NCBI GenBank assembly: GCA_910587865.1 | Contig: CAJUNX010000031.1 | Location: forward strand, 6,093-49,760 | Source of the DNA: an uncultured Roseburia sp. | GTDB taxonomy: Bacteria; Bacillota; Clostridia; Lachnospirales; Lachnospiraceae | Direction of reading: 5' to 3' | Length of the DNA: 43,668 nucleotides | In this document: one piece after another, positions 16,491-23,989 of the stretch | Layout of the letters: each line of letters begins with the position of its first letter | Numbering within the stretch: the first letter of the stretch is position 1 | Notes under the pieces: model-generated | The model's input: only the letters and a program-made list of their open reading frames with translations | The model's database searches: none | What the model was told of the DNA's origin: nothing | Program-made: the position numbers and the translations under genes

Positions 16491-17231
16491 ATGAAAAACA
16501 GGATGAAACAATCGAATGTCATATCCGCCCTCTGCCTGTCCCTCGCCGCCCTGCTCTTTGGCGGATGCTCTTACCGGGAGATGGAGGATAACGTAAAAAG
16601 GGAAGTGGCGGATTTTGTCCCGGGCGGGCAGGAGGAAACGCCGGCGGAGATACCGCAGAGAGAAGCCGCAGAGGCGCCGGTGTATAGAATCGGCGATACA
16701 GTGGTATGGACAAGCGTGTACGGAGAGACGATGGAGCATACGGTTCTGGAAATGAGGACGGGAGAGAATCTGGAGGAATTCGGGGTATCGCCGGAGGAAT
16801 GCGTTTCATATGCGCAGGGCAATTTTGTTGGAGAAAACGGGGAGGCGCTCGGCGGGCCGCTGGCGGATGAAAACAGGCACTATATTTTTATAGAGCTTCG
16901 GGTAAAGATAAAGAATATCGATTTTCGGGGCTGGGAGCCTCAGCCGGATGATTATGGGCAGATCGCGATGGAGACAAAACTTTATACACAGGAAGAGAAG
17001 GAAGATCGGGATGCGATGTCGCCAGACAAGGACTGCATCTGGTTTGACGGGCATACGGATGATATAAAACGTTATTATTTTTGTGATCTGGATCCGGGGG
17101 AGGAGATGGAGGCGGCTCTCCTGTGGGTGGTCTCGGAGAGTGCGTTGGAGGAACCGCTTTATTACGTGATCGGGAGTGCGACAGGATGGGAGAGCTTTCA
17201 GTATATTCTTCTGAACCCGGAGACAGAGTGA
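16491..17231 (+). CDS. Lipoprotein of an ABC transporter operon (DUF5027-like)
   Basis: A 246-residue lipoprotein: a lipobox LFGGC ends a 26-residue signal peptide, so it should be anchored at the outer face of the membrane. The mature domain begins near IGDTVVWTSVYGETMEHTVL and contains a beta-rich segment with HYIFIELRVKIKNIDFRGW, the layout I recall for DUF5027 proteins found beside ABC transporters in Lachnospiraceae; the match is from memory and tentative. Start ATG 16491 has GCGAAAGGAAACAGAC upstream. Two membrane proteins, an ABC ATPase and another anchored protein follow on the same strand with short gaps, so it probably contributes an external sensor or accessory function. Confidence 0.75.
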   Translation: MKNRMKQSNVISALCLSLAALLFGGCSYREMEDNVKREVADFVPGGQEETPAEIPQREAAEAPVYRIGDTVVWTSVYGETMEHTVLEMRTGENLEEFGVSPEECVSYAQGNFVGENGEALGGPLADENRHYIFIELRVKIKNIDFRGWEPQPDDYGQIAMETKLYTQEEKEDRDAMSPDKDCIWFDGHTDDIKRYYFCDLDPGEEMEAALLWVVSESALEEPLYYVIGSATGWESFQYILLNPETE

Positions 17232-17271
17232 GGAGCAGCAGCGGTCAGATAAAGCGGTCGGACAGACAGAA

Positions 17272-18141
17272 ATGAGGAGAATGATGGGTGTGACATGGAA
17301 CAATGTATTTCGCATGGAATGTAAAAAGGCATTTCATAACAGGTATTTCTGGATTGCGCTTGCCGCGGGCGGTCTGTTTGCGGCGATGAGCGGTCTGTAT
17401 ATGGTAGAGAGTTATCAGGAATCGGCGCGCATACTGGCGCGGATGGGCGGCAATCCGATGCGGCAGGCATTCGGGCTGTATAATTCATGGATCGGCGGGG
17501 AGGGCAATTCCCTGGGATTTACCCTCTTTTTTGCACTGCTGCCGTTTCTGGCCGCGCTGCCCTACGGGTGGTCGTACCAGGCCGAAATAAAGTCCGGCTA
17601 TGCAAAGCAGGTGCAGCTTCGGGCCGGGCGGCACGGATATCTGCTTGCAAAAGGCGCGGCGGCGTTTTTATCCGGCGGAACCGTGATCCTGCTGCCTTTA
17701 GTCATAAATTTTATCGCGGTGGCGTGTTTTGTGCCGGCGGTGTGCCCGACGATCTGGTTTATCATTTATTATCCCATGCATTACGGTGCGATCGCGTCGG
17801 AGCTTTATTTTACACATCCGCTTTTATTCGTGCTGATGTACCTTTGCATCGATTTCGTGTTTGCCGGGCTTTTCGCGCTCGCCGCGACGGCGGCGGGGTG
17901 TCTGTCCGGGAAACGTGTGGTCGCGGTTCTGACGCCGTTTCTTCTGGTGCTGCTGCTGCAGTATCTGAGAACCTTTCTGTACGGACGGTATTATAAGGAG
18001 ATTTCACCGATGTATTTTTTGCACGCATCGAGTATTCAGAATGTGGCGGATCCGTGGATTATGCTGGCGGAAGGGCTTGTGCTCCTGCTGGTGAGCGGGG
18101 GTATTTTATACTGGAAGGGGATACGGCGTGAGACTTTTTAG
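17272..18141 (+). CDS. ABC-2-type transporter membrane subunit
   Basis: Predicted polytopic permease of 289 residues with about six hydrophobic segments: near 22-45, 83-105, 125-155, 180-205, 210-235 and 262-285. A cytoplasmic N-terminus with MECKKAFHNRYFWIALAAG is typical of ABC-2 permeases such as bacitracin- or lantibiotic-efflux subunits. It follows the lipoprotein gene by 40 bases and overlaps the next membrane gene by 14, so all are probably one operon. The exact start is uncertain: ATG 17272, 17281 and 17284 are all in frame, with GAGGAG inside the first codons favouring 17284. The substrate is unknown. Confidence 0.75.
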   Translation: MRRMMGVTWNNVFRMECKKAFHNRYFWIALAAGGLFAAMSGLYMVESYQESARILARMGGNPMRQAFGLYNSWIGGEGNSLGFTLFFALLPFLAALPYGWSYQAEIKSGYAKQVQLRAGRHGYLLAKGAAAFLSGGTVILLPLVINFIAVACFVPAVCPTIWFIIYYPMHYGAIASELYFTHPLLFVLMYLCIDFVFAGLFALAATAAGCLSGKRVVAVLTPFLLVLLLQYLRTFLYGRYYKEISPMYFLHASSIQNVADPWIMLAEGLVLLLVSGGILYWKGIRRETF

Positions 18142-18982
18142 GATCGTTTCTTATGATATGCGCCAGGGATTTATCCAGTGCGGCAGAAAACTGATCGGGA
18201 TCATCTGTCTTGTTCTGATTTCCTGCCTGGACCTGTATCTGCAGAAGAAAGGCTATGAGAAAAGAAATGGCGGGATACCGCTGCAGGGAACGTGGATGGA
18301 CTACCTGTTTTTCCTGCTCGGGGGAAGGCGGCGTTTTGATCCGTCGGTGGATCAGGTCTTTGTGATACCGGTGCGGTGGCTGCTGTACCACCTGTATCTT
18401 TTGTATGCGGTGCTGTATTATCCCTGCCGGGATCTGCAGTATTCGGTCGGCGATCTTATGATGATAAAAGGCGGCAGCAGGAGGAACTGGTGGCTGGCGA
18501 AATGTATCTGGAACATGACGTACATGGCGGCGGCATATGTGCTGACCTTTGTGACGGTGATCTGCTTTTGTGCCGCTGCCGGGGAGCGCGCGGGACTTGC
18601 GGTGACGCCGGAGCTGGTGCACGCACTGTTTGATACCGGAAGTTCGTATGCGGTGTTTGCGCCGGAGCTTTCGGTATATGTCTGTCTGCTGCCCTGTCTG
18701 ATTTCCATGGCGCTCGGACTGCTTCTGATGCTGCTGTCGTTTCTGGTAAAACCGGTGATCGCATTTCTGATCGCTGCAGTGATTCTGATCGCATCCACCT
18801 ATCTGTCGACAGGGTTTCTGGTGGGAAATTATGCGATGCCGTACCGGAGCGCAGCGGTGCTGTCGGACGGATTTTTGCTTTGGCAGGGACTGGCAGCGGG
18901 AATTCTGATCCTTGTGGTCTGTGTGGCGGCCGGGATGCGGTTTTTTAAAACATACGATCTGCTCCGGCATCCGGATGTGTGA
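18128..18982 (+). CDS. Second membrane subunit of the ABC transporter
   Basis: A 284-residue integral membrane protein with about six hydrophobic segments (near 18-35, 75-100, 125-150, 182-205, 206-230 and 248-270). The N-terminus is amphipathic and basic (RLFRIVSYDMRQGFIQCGRK), like the preceding permease, so the two probably form a heterodimeric channel. Start GTG 18128 lies inside the 3' end of the previous gene, with GGAAGGGG upstream. The stop is 36 bases before the ATPase start. No catalytic motif is present. Assignment as a permease rests on hydrophobicity and context only. Confidence 0.7.
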   Translation: MRLFRIVSYDMRQGFIQCGRKLIGIICLVLISCLDLYLQKKGYEKRNGGIPLQGTWMDYLFFLLGGRRRFDPSVDQVFVIPVRWLLYHLYLLYAVLYYPCRDLQYSVGDLMMIKGGSRRNWWLAKCIWNMTYMAAAYVLTFVTVICFCAAAGERAGLAVTPELVHALFDTGSSYAVFAPELSVYVCLLPCLISMALGLLLMLLSFLVKPVIAFLIAAVILIASTYLSTGFLVGNYAMPYRSAAVLSDGFLLWQGLAAGILILVVCVAAGMRFFKTYDLLRHPDV

Positions 18983-19018
18983 AACAACAGATCGAAGTAA
19001 TTCGGAATGGAGATAAAA

Positions 19019-19666
19019 ATGACAAAAGTAGAGATAGACCATGTTTCAAAGCGGATCGGAACCAGCCTGGTTCTGGACGGGATTACAATGACGCTGCACG
19101 GCGGGCAGGCCGCAGGACTGAAAGGGGTAAACGGCTCGGGTAAGACCATGCTGATGCGGCTGATGGCAGGACTGATCCTGCCGACAGAGGGCGAGGTGCG
19201 CATCGACGGGCGTGTGCTGGGCCGGGATATGGAGTTCCCGGAGCGCACCGGGATTCTGATCGAAAATCCGGCGTTTCTGGAGTATGCTTCCGGTTATCAG
19301 AATCTGAAGCTTCTGGCGTCGATCCGGCGGGAGGCGGATGACAAAAGGATCTGTGAGACGTTAAAACGGGTTGGCCTTGACCCGGAGGATAAGAAAAAGT
19401 ATAAGAAATATTCGCTGGGGATGAAGCAGCGGCTCGGGATTGCCGCCGCCATTCTGGAGGAGCCGGATATCCTGATCCTGGACGAACCCGTCAACGCATT
19501 GGATTCGGACGGAGTGGAGATAGTGCGCTCAGTCCTTTGGGAGGAAAAGGAGCGCGGTGCGCTGATTGTGATGAGCTGCCATGATACGCCTTTTTTAGAG
19601 GAGATGACGGATGTCATTTATGAGCTGAAGGATGGCAGGCTGCTGCAGGGGGAGGGATTAATGTGA
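19019..19666 (+). CDS. ABC transporter ATP-binding protein
   Basis: Cytoplasmic ATPase driving the two preceding membrane subunits. The 215-residue domain is complete: Walker A GVNGSGKT (36-43), a Q-loop-equivalent region near 80, signature YSLGMKQRLGIAAA, Walker B ILILDEPVNALD and H-loop SCHD. It matches the small single-domain ATPases of ABC-2 exporters involved in peptide antibiotic efflux or immunity. ATG 19019 is preferred over the in-frame ATG 19007 because GGAATGGAG lies six bases before it. The last bases overlap the next gene (ATGTGA), indicating coupling. The substrate cannot be deduced. Confidence 0.9.
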   Translation: MTKVEIDHVSKRIGTSLVLDGITMTLHGGQAAGLKGVNGSGKTMLMRLMAGLILPTEGEVRIDGRVLGRDMEFPERTGILIENPAFLEYASGYQNLKLLASIRREADDKRICETLKRVGLDPEDKKKYKKYSLGMKQRLGIAAAILEEPDILILDEPVNALDSDGVEIVRSVLWEEKERGALIVMSCHDTPFLEEMTDVIYELKDGRLLQGEGLM

Positions 19667-20283
19667 AAAAGCTGAAAATTTTGGGAATATTGCTGGCTGT
19701 GATCCTGCCCGCAGTCGTTCTGGGGATCCGGATCCGGCATGTGAATCAGGGGATTGTGCTGCCAGAGATCCGTGAGAGTGAGATCGGTGAGCGTATCGCG
19801 CTCCATGACAATTATTTCCTGGAGGAATATGAGATCTGCGAGGGTTATGAGCTGCGGGTGGATGACGCAGAGCTTCTGCAGGTCGAAGAATATCTGGAAA
19901 AATACGGACTGTCTGATAAAGAGACGTGGGAGCGGGAGCATGAGGTGACGCTGCCGGATCAGGTATATGATCTCACGCTGACCTTTTTTAATACCAATAC
20001 GGAGGAGACGGAGTGCGGGATCGACCTTTATAACTATGTGCTCTGTGCCACGGATTATACGATTCCGTTCTGCGACGCGCTGTATGCGGAGGTGAACAGC
20101 GATAAGGCGGGCGGCTCTCCCATGTTCTCCCTGCGCCCGGATTCCGAGGCGGAGATTTCGGTGCCTTACGGAATATTTTTTTCGGAAAATATTTCCTATC
20201 TGGATGAGAGGGCGATCACCGGACGGGAGCTGTATTATGTGGTTTCCCTGTATCCGGTGCAGAATCAGATCCGGATAAAGTGA
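19663..20283 (+). CDS. Membrane-anchored extracellular protein of the ABC operon (DUF5028-like)
   Basis: A 206-residue protein with one N-terminal hydrophobic helix (about 4-21, LKILGILLAVILPAVVLG) and no lipobox, so it is likely anchored with its body outside. The body is acidic and beta-rich (EERIALHDNYFLEEY-like start, LYDLTLTFFNTNTEETE-like strands). It is the kind of protein I recall as DUF5028, paired with DUF5027 lipoproteins around ABC transporters; tentative. Start GTG 19663 overlaps the ATPase stop and has GGGGGAGGG upstream, so it is translated in a coupled manner. It ends the operon; about 140 bases without a gene follow. Confidence 0.7.
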   Translation: MKKLKILGILLAVILPAVVLGIRIRHVNQGIVLPEIRESEIGERIALHDNYFLEEYEICEGYELRVDDAELLQVEEYLEKYGLSDKETWEREHEVTLPDQVYDLTLTFFNTNTEETECGIDLYNYVLCATDYTIPFCDALYAEVNSDKAGGSPMFSLRPDSEAEISVPYGIFFSENISYLDERAITGRELYYVVSLYPVQNQIRIK

Positions 20284-20357
20284 GGGCAGAGCTGCGGATT
20301 CTTTTCCCGGATCAGATTCCCGGATATTTTTCATGGAAAGCAGTACCCCTGCGGGGC

Positions 20358-20372
20358 GTGATGTGATATAAT
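20358..20372 (+). promoter_or_regulatory. Possible extended -10 promoter of the PilZ gene
   Basis: TGATATAAT (20364-20372) is a consensus -10 with an upstream TG, about 55 bases before the PilZ start. The -35 region is poor, as often seen with extended -10 promoters. Confidence 0.45.
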
Positions 20373-20426
20373 GTCCATAAACGGCGGGACAGAGACAATA
20401 ATCCGCCGATAACGGAGGACAGGCGA

Positions 20427-20768
20427 ATGGATGAGAGAAGACGCAGTTTAAGGACAGAGCTGGAAGCGGAACTTGTGATGAAGCGGCTGGATCAGCCGGG
20501 CTTCGATAGTAAGGCAGGTATCCAGGTGACGGATGTTTCCAAGACCGGGGTTGGCTTTTTGTGCAGCGAGTCGCTGGAGATGGGGGCGGTGTATGAGGCC
20601 AATCTCACGGTGTGGACGAAGGAAGTCATACACGCGTTTATTCAGATCACGCGAATTGAGCGGGTGAAGGACGGATTTCGGTACGGCGGATTCTTCGTGG
20701 GGATGAACGAACTGGATGCGTACCGGATCGCAGTGTATCAGACGGTGGAAGAGTATAAGCAGGATTAG
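20427..20768 (+). CDS. Stand-alone PilZ-domain protein
   Basis: Small cytoplasmic receptor, likely binding cyclic di-GMP. The 113-residue protein has both binding signatures of PilZ domains: RxxxR (R5-R9 in ERRRSLR) and DxSxxG (DVSKTG, about 36-41), followed by beta strands (YEANLTVWTKEVIHAFIQIT). It has no additional domain, so it must act through a partner. Start ATG 20427 has CGGAGGACAGG upstream. It appears monocistronic: a possible promoter precedes it and a strong bidirectional terminator follows. No diguanylate cyclase lies nearby, so its target process cannot be read from context. Confidence 0.85.
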   Translation: MDERRRSLRTELEAELVMKRLDQPGFDSKAGIQVTDVSKTGVGFLCSESLEMGAVYEANLTVWTKEVIHAFIQITRIERVKDGFRYGGFFVGMNELDAYRIAVYQTVEEYKQD

Positions 20769-20791
20769 AATTGCAGGTTCGTCAGGCAAAA

Positions 20792-20859
20792 GAAAAGCCC
20801 GGATTTCGAAAGGTGTCCCATCAGAGAAAGGACAGCCGTTTCGAATATCCGGGTTTTTC
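20792..20859. terminator. Bidirectional terminator between PilZ gene and pyrI
   Basis: GAAAAGCCCGGATTTCGAAA (20792-20811) pairs with the nearly complementary arm 20839-20859 (TTTCGAATATCCGGG, then TTTTTC). T-runs on both strands allow termination of both converging genes. Confidence 0.8.
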
Positions 20860-20889
20860 ATCAAATGAAATCTGTGGTGTCAGATGTCA

Positions 20890-21324
20890 TCACCTGGCGG
20901 AGCTGCGATATTTTTCTTCACAGTATTTACATCTGTAGATCTGACGTTTTTCATCGGTCAGCAGGAAGATCTGATCGAGTCCCTGCTCGATGGATGTGAT
21001 GCAGCGCGGATTTTTGCAGGTGATGACGTTTTTTACCTGCTTTGGCAGATGTAGCTCCATCTTCGAGACGACCGTATCGTCCTTGATGACATTGACGGTG
21101 ATATTGTGATCGATAAAGCCTAAGATAGTAAGATCCAGCGATTCGATCGGGCATTCTACTTTCAGGATATCTTTCTTGCCCATTTTACTGCTTCTGGCGT
21201 TTTTGATGATAGCGACCGTACAGTCAAGCTGATCGAGCTTGAGATCATGATAGATCCGCAGGCTCATGCCGGCCTGGATATGATCAAGTACGAATCCTTC
21301 ATGTATTCCACTGATATTTATCAT
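20890..21324 (-). CDS. pyrI: Aspartate carbamoyltransferase regulatory subunit
   Basis: Regulatory chain that binds nucleotide effectors and holds catalytic PyrB trimers together in pyrimidine synthesis. The 144-residue product has the N-terminal allosteric fold (about 1-95, with HIQAGMSLRIYHDLKLDQLD and ILGFIDHNITVNVI) and a C-terminal zinc domain with four cysteines: CKNPRC near 105-110 and CKYC near 133-136. The size is close to the usual 145-155. ATG 21324 has AGAAAGGGGATTTT upstream. It lies 242 bases downstream of pyrB on the same strand; a tandem repeat array fills the gap. The four cysteines and intact frame suggest it is functional. Confidence 0.93.
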   Translation of the reverse strand: MINISGIHEGFVLDHIQAGMSLRIYHDLKLDQLDCTVAIIKNARSSKMGKKDILKVECPIESLDLTILGFIDHNITVNVIKDDTVVSKMELHLPKQVKNVITCKNPRCITSIEQGLDQIFLLTDEKRQIYRCKYCEEKYRSSAR

Positions 21325-21366
21325 GAAAATCCCCTTTCTGTTTTATCTGTGATGCAGATCGTCTGA

Positions 21367-21536
21367 GCGCGTTGTGATATGCGGGATCCTGCATGAGATC
21401 CTGCACCAGGCGCGTTGTGATTTGCGGGATCCTGCATCGGATCCTGCATCAGGTGCGTTGTGATCGCAGAATCCTGCATGAGATCCTGCATCAGGTGCGT
21501 TGTGATCGCGGGATCCTGCATGAGATCCTGCACTAA
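21367..21536. repeat. Four tandem 42-43-bp repeats between pyrB and pyrI
   Basis: Units at 21367-21409, 21410-21452 (43 bp), 21453-21494 and 21495-21536 (42 bp). The consensus begins GYGCGTTGTGAT and contains GATCCTGCAT twice, so each unit has an internal repeat with GGATCC palindromes. On the minus strand an open frame of about 70 codons crosses the array and ends overlapping the pyrI start; it has no ribosome site. The array is transcribed if pyrB and pyrI share an mRNA. Confidence 0.88.
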
Positions 21537-21566
21537 GCGCGGTATCGGTGCAGACCCTGCTGCCTG

Positions 21567-22490
21567 TCAGCCGCTGACTTCGATTTCAAGCAGCGTCAGG
21601 ATCAAAGCCATGCGGACATAGACGCCGTACTGCGCCTGACGGAAATAGGCAGCTCTCGGATCGTCATCGACCTCGACGGAAATTTCATTGACTCTCGGGA
21701 GCGGATGCAGCACGAGCATATCGCGCCGGGCGAGATCCATCTTGGCTTTGGTCAGAATGTAAAAATCCTTCAGACGTACATAGTCTTCCTCGTTAAAGAA
21801 ACGCTCTTTCTGTACACGCGTCATATAGAGGATATCAAGATCCGGCATGACGTCCTCTAAGCGTTCCGCTTCCGTAAACGGAATGTTGTTTGCGGTCAGG
21901 ACATCCTCGCGGATATAGCTCGGAATCCGCAGCTCTTCCGGGGAGATCAGCACAAAGCGGATGCCGGGATAGCGGATCAGTGCATTGATCAGAGAGTGGA
22001 CGGTACGTCCGAATTTTAAGTCGCCGCAAAGCCCGATGGTCAGATCGCCGAGATGACCTTTTAAGGAACGTATGGTAAGCAGGTCGGTTAAGGTCTGAGT
22101 GGGATGCTGGTGTCCGCCGTCGCCGGCGTTAATGACTGGAATCAGGGATTTTTGGGAAGCGACAAGCGGCGCCCCCTCTTTCGGATGACGCATCGCACAG
22201 ATATCTGCATAGCAGGAAATGACACGGATCGTATCGGAAACACTTTCGCCCTTTGCGGCGGAACTGGAATCGGCGCTGGAAAAACCGAGTACGGAGCCCC
22301 CCAGGTTTAACATGGCAGCCTCAAAGCTTAACCGTGTTCTCGTGCTCGGCTCGTAAAAACAGGTTGCGAGCTTTTTCCCGGAGCATGCATGGGCGTATTT
22401 TTGCGGATTCTGTCCGATGTCATCGGCGAGATCCAGAAGCCGGTCGAGCTCGTCCACAGAAAAGTCCAGCGGACTCATCAAATGACGCAT
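21567..22490 (-). CDS. pyrB: Aspartate carbamoyltransferase catalytic subunit
   Basis: Catalyses the first committed step of pyrimidine synthesis, carbamoyl phosphate plus aspartate to carbamoyl aspartate. The 307-residue product has the carbamoyl-phosphate motif STRTRLSFE (S49-E57), HPTQTLTDLL, an aspartate-binding segment with TRVQKERF, and HPLPRVNEI near the end. Length matches the family (about 305-310). ATG 22490 is chosen because CGGAATGGAGGATT lies just upstream; the frame is also open for 30 more codons but those overlap a structured leader and have no homology. A promoter at 22660-22688 gives a leader of about 160 bases, which contains the RNA element described separately. pyrI follows after the repeat array. 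Confidence 0.96.
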   Translation of the reverse strand: MRHLMSPLDFSVDELDRLLDLADDIGQNPQKYAHACSGKKLATCFYEPSTRTRLSFEAAMLNLGGSVLGFSSADSSSAAKGESVSDTIRVISCYADICAMRHPKEGAPLVASQKSLIPVINAGDGGHQHPTQTLTDLLTIRSLKGHLGDLTIGLCGDLKFGRTVHSLINALIRYPGIRFVLISPEELRIPSYIREDVLTANNIPFTEAERLEDVMPDLDILYMTRVQKERFFNEEDYVRLKDFYILTKAKMDLARRDMLVLHPLPRVNEISVEVDDDPRAAYFRQAQYGVYVRMALILTLLEIEVSG

Positions 22491-22497
22491 AATAATC

Positions 22498-22622
22498 CTC
22501 CATTCCGGAGCGTTTTTGTGACGGGGCGATACGCATACCTGCGTTTGCCGCCAGGGCTTATTTGTGACGCTCCGACACAAATAGCTGTGTGAAAAATCAG
22601 CGATCGGGCTGATTTTTTACAC
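22498..22622 (-). promoter_or_regulatory. Structured leader RNA element, copy A (pyrB leader)
   Basis: In the pyrB 5' leader, reading the minus strand. P1: GTGTAAAAAATCAGC (22622-22608) pairs with GCTGATTTTTCACAC (22601-22587), one mismatch. P2: TTTGTG (22581-22576) pairs with CACAAA (22566-22561), extended by AGCT/AGCC. The P2 loop GGAGCGT (22573-22567) is complementary to ACGCTCC (22513-22507), a potential pseudoknot directly before the Shine-Dalgarno. Between them GGCGG (22553-22549) can pair with CGCC or CCGTC and encloses an ACGCA-GGTA-TGCGT hairpin. A second CACAAA (22520-22515) could compete for TTTGTG. The same element lies at 40705-40809. Function unknown; leader location suggests cis-regulation of translation. 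Confidence 0.65.
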
Positions 22623-22659
22623 GGATGATACACGTTGGTTCTGTTTACACACTTTTACT

Positions 22660-22688
22660 ATCATATACTAAGGGAGAGGAGATTTCAA
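22660..22688 (-). promoter_or_regulatory. Sigma-A promoter of pyrB
   Basis: On the minus strand TTGAAA (22688-22683), 17-base spacer, TATGAT (22665-22660). The predicted start is near 22653, about 30 bases before the first hairpin of the leader element. Confidence 0.65.
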
Positions 22689-22873
22689 CCAGAATTTTTT
22701 CTTCTGAAAGATAAGGTCTGAACGGTAAAAAACAGATTCGGAACACCGGGATTGCGCCGATAAATGACTGCGGGTGTTGCATCGGAATCCAAAGTGAGGT
22801 AAACTACAGGAAAACAGCCCATAGCCGGCATGATTTCGACGGCAGTGCGGGAGAAAGAAAGGAGAAAACGGTG

Positions 22874-23308
22874 ATGGATGATTCGGGAAACAGAACGGAT
22901 GGCCGGAACGGACAGGAGGAATCACTCAGTGAGGTGCGCTACCGGGAGAGGAAGCGCCTGCTGTTTCTGGGGCTGCCGTGGACATTCACAAAGTATATGA
23001 TTACAGATGACATGCTGACCGTGGACGAAGGTCTCTTAAAGGTTGAGGAGAATGACTGCTATATGTACAAGATACAGGATGTCAGACTGACCGCGACACT
23101 TGTCGAGAGAATGTTTGGCCTGGGAACGGTGACCTGTTATACCGGGGATGTGACGGACAAGGAGCTCCGGCTGGTGCATATTAAACATGCGAGGGAGATC
23201 AAGAACTATCTGTTAAAGGCGTCGGAGGCAGCCAGGATCCGCCGCCGCACGCTGCACATGCAGGACATCGGGGCGTCAGCGGCGGATCTGGACGAGATTG
23301 ACGACTGA
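22874..23308 (+). CDS. PH-domain protein (bPH2/DUF304-like)
   Basis: A 144-residue cytosolic protein with one bacterial PH-like domain. After a polar 25-residue start, WTFTKYMITDDMLTVDEGLL, then KVEENDCYMYKIQDVRLTAT, ERMFGLGTVTCYTGD and IKHAREIKNYLLKASEAARI follow the pattern of DUF304 proteins, where strands end in an ITDERL-like motif and a terminal helix. Unlike YdbS/YdbT, no transmembrane helices are present. GTG 22871 is an alternative start three bases earlier; AAAGGAG at 22858-22864 fits either. The C-terminus is acidic. Its last codons overlap the beginning of a GC-rich repeat. No function is known. Confidence 0.75.
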   Translation: MDDSGNRTDGRNGQEESLSEVRYRERKRLLFLGLPWTFTKYMITDDMLTVDEGLLKVEENDCYMYKIQDVRLTATLVERMFGLGTVTCYTGDVTDKELRLVHIKHAREIKNYLLKASEAARIRRRTLHMQDIGASAADLDEIDD

Positions 23309-23492
23309 TGCCGCAAACCGCAGCCGTCCCAGGGGCGGCAGGACGATGCGGACGGGTCAGCGCAGCGCGGCGGCCTGCCCCAGGGGCGGCCGGGGCGGAT
23401 GAGCCTGACGGCTGATGCCGCAAACGACGGCTGTCTTCGGGGCGGCAGCGGCGGATACGGTCAGGTCAGCGCAGTGCGGCGGCCTGCCCCTT
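23305..23492. repeat. Two tandem GC-rich repeats of about 107 bp
   Basis: Copy one starts at 23305 (CTGATGCCGCAAAC) and copy two at 23412 with the same start. Both end in GGTCAGCGCAGYGCGGCGG, then CCTGCCCC. The first copy includes the stop of the PH-domain gene; the second copy includes the 3' end of the convergent CmpB-type gene (its stop is at 23466). The unit therefore covers the whole space between two converging genes, and its origin may be a duplication of a gene end. Confidence 0.8.
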
Positions 23493-23885
23493 TTCGTCCG
23501 CGAACACGAGGATCCGTTCAAACAGCAGTCCGGCGGCCATCCAGAACGGAGCGTAATCCAGCCGGATCAGGCCGTCTACATTTGTCTTTGCAGTGCTGTA
23601 GTCCCACGGACACACCTCATGTTTTTTTAAGATGGAGCCGCTGAGATACTCGAAGGAGAAGATGCCGAGCGTGTAGACGGTTCCGCGGAAAAGCGCGGGA
23701 AGCTTCTGGATGATCCGGTAGACCGGGCGGATGCAGGCAGCCATACCATAGATGGGGAACATCCACACCGAGGTCTGCCCGATCAGCCGGCCGTCTCTTT
23801 TCAGAAGGGAACCGGCGGAGGTGAAGAGGATTTCCATGCACCAGCCGGTCAGCCCGCAGATAAAAAAATTACGTCCTATTGTCAT
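23466..23885 (-). CDS. Putative ABC transporter permease of the CmpB type (DUF1113-like)
   Basis: A 139-residue membrane protein. It shows the pattern I associate with the ABC_trans_CmpB family: NFFICGLTGWCMEILFTSAG as the first helix, LIGQTSVWMFPIYGMAACI as the second, then YTLGIFSFEYLSGSILKK and EVCPWDYSTAKTNVDGLIRL with an aromatic membrane-interface motif, and a last helix FWMAAGLLFERILVF. Family members are annotated as putative permeases but no transporter partner lies nearby. ATG 23885 is preferred over GTG 23894 because AAGGAG lies eight bases before it. The C-terminal residues (ADEKGQAAALR) are encoded within the GC-rich repeat. Confidence 0.75.
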   Translation of the reverse strand: MTIGRNFFICGLTGWCMEILFTSAGSLLKRDGRLIGQTSVWMFPIYGMAACIRPVYRIIQKLPALFRGTVYTLGIFSFEYLSGSILKKHEVCPWDYSTAKTNVDGLIRLDYAPFWMAAGLLFERILVFADEKGQAAALR

Positions 23886-23989
23886 ATCAGCCACTCCTTA
23901 CCTGTTGTTTATTTGGTGTTATATACCATTCTGCCCCTGCAGTGCGGGGATTATGTATGAGAATCCATGTCTGAAACAAAACAGATTAC

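Noticed and set aside
21321..21533. A 70-codon minus-strand frame through the pyrB-pyrI repeats ending at the pyrI start
   Set aside because: It begins at a GTG without a ribosome site and changes pattern when the unit length changes from 42 to 43; pyrI has its own good Shine-Dalgarno.
22491..22580. An N-terminal extension of PyrB (30 codons upstream of 22490)
   Set aside because: It is similar to the upstream frame of the nucleotidyltransferase gene only because both read through the shared leader element; the Shine-Dalgarno sits before the inner ATG in both cases.
22587..22622. P1 hairpin of the pyrB leader as an intrinsic terminator or attenuator
   Set aside because: It has T-rich arms but no T-run after the stem, and the conserved element continues directly downstream.
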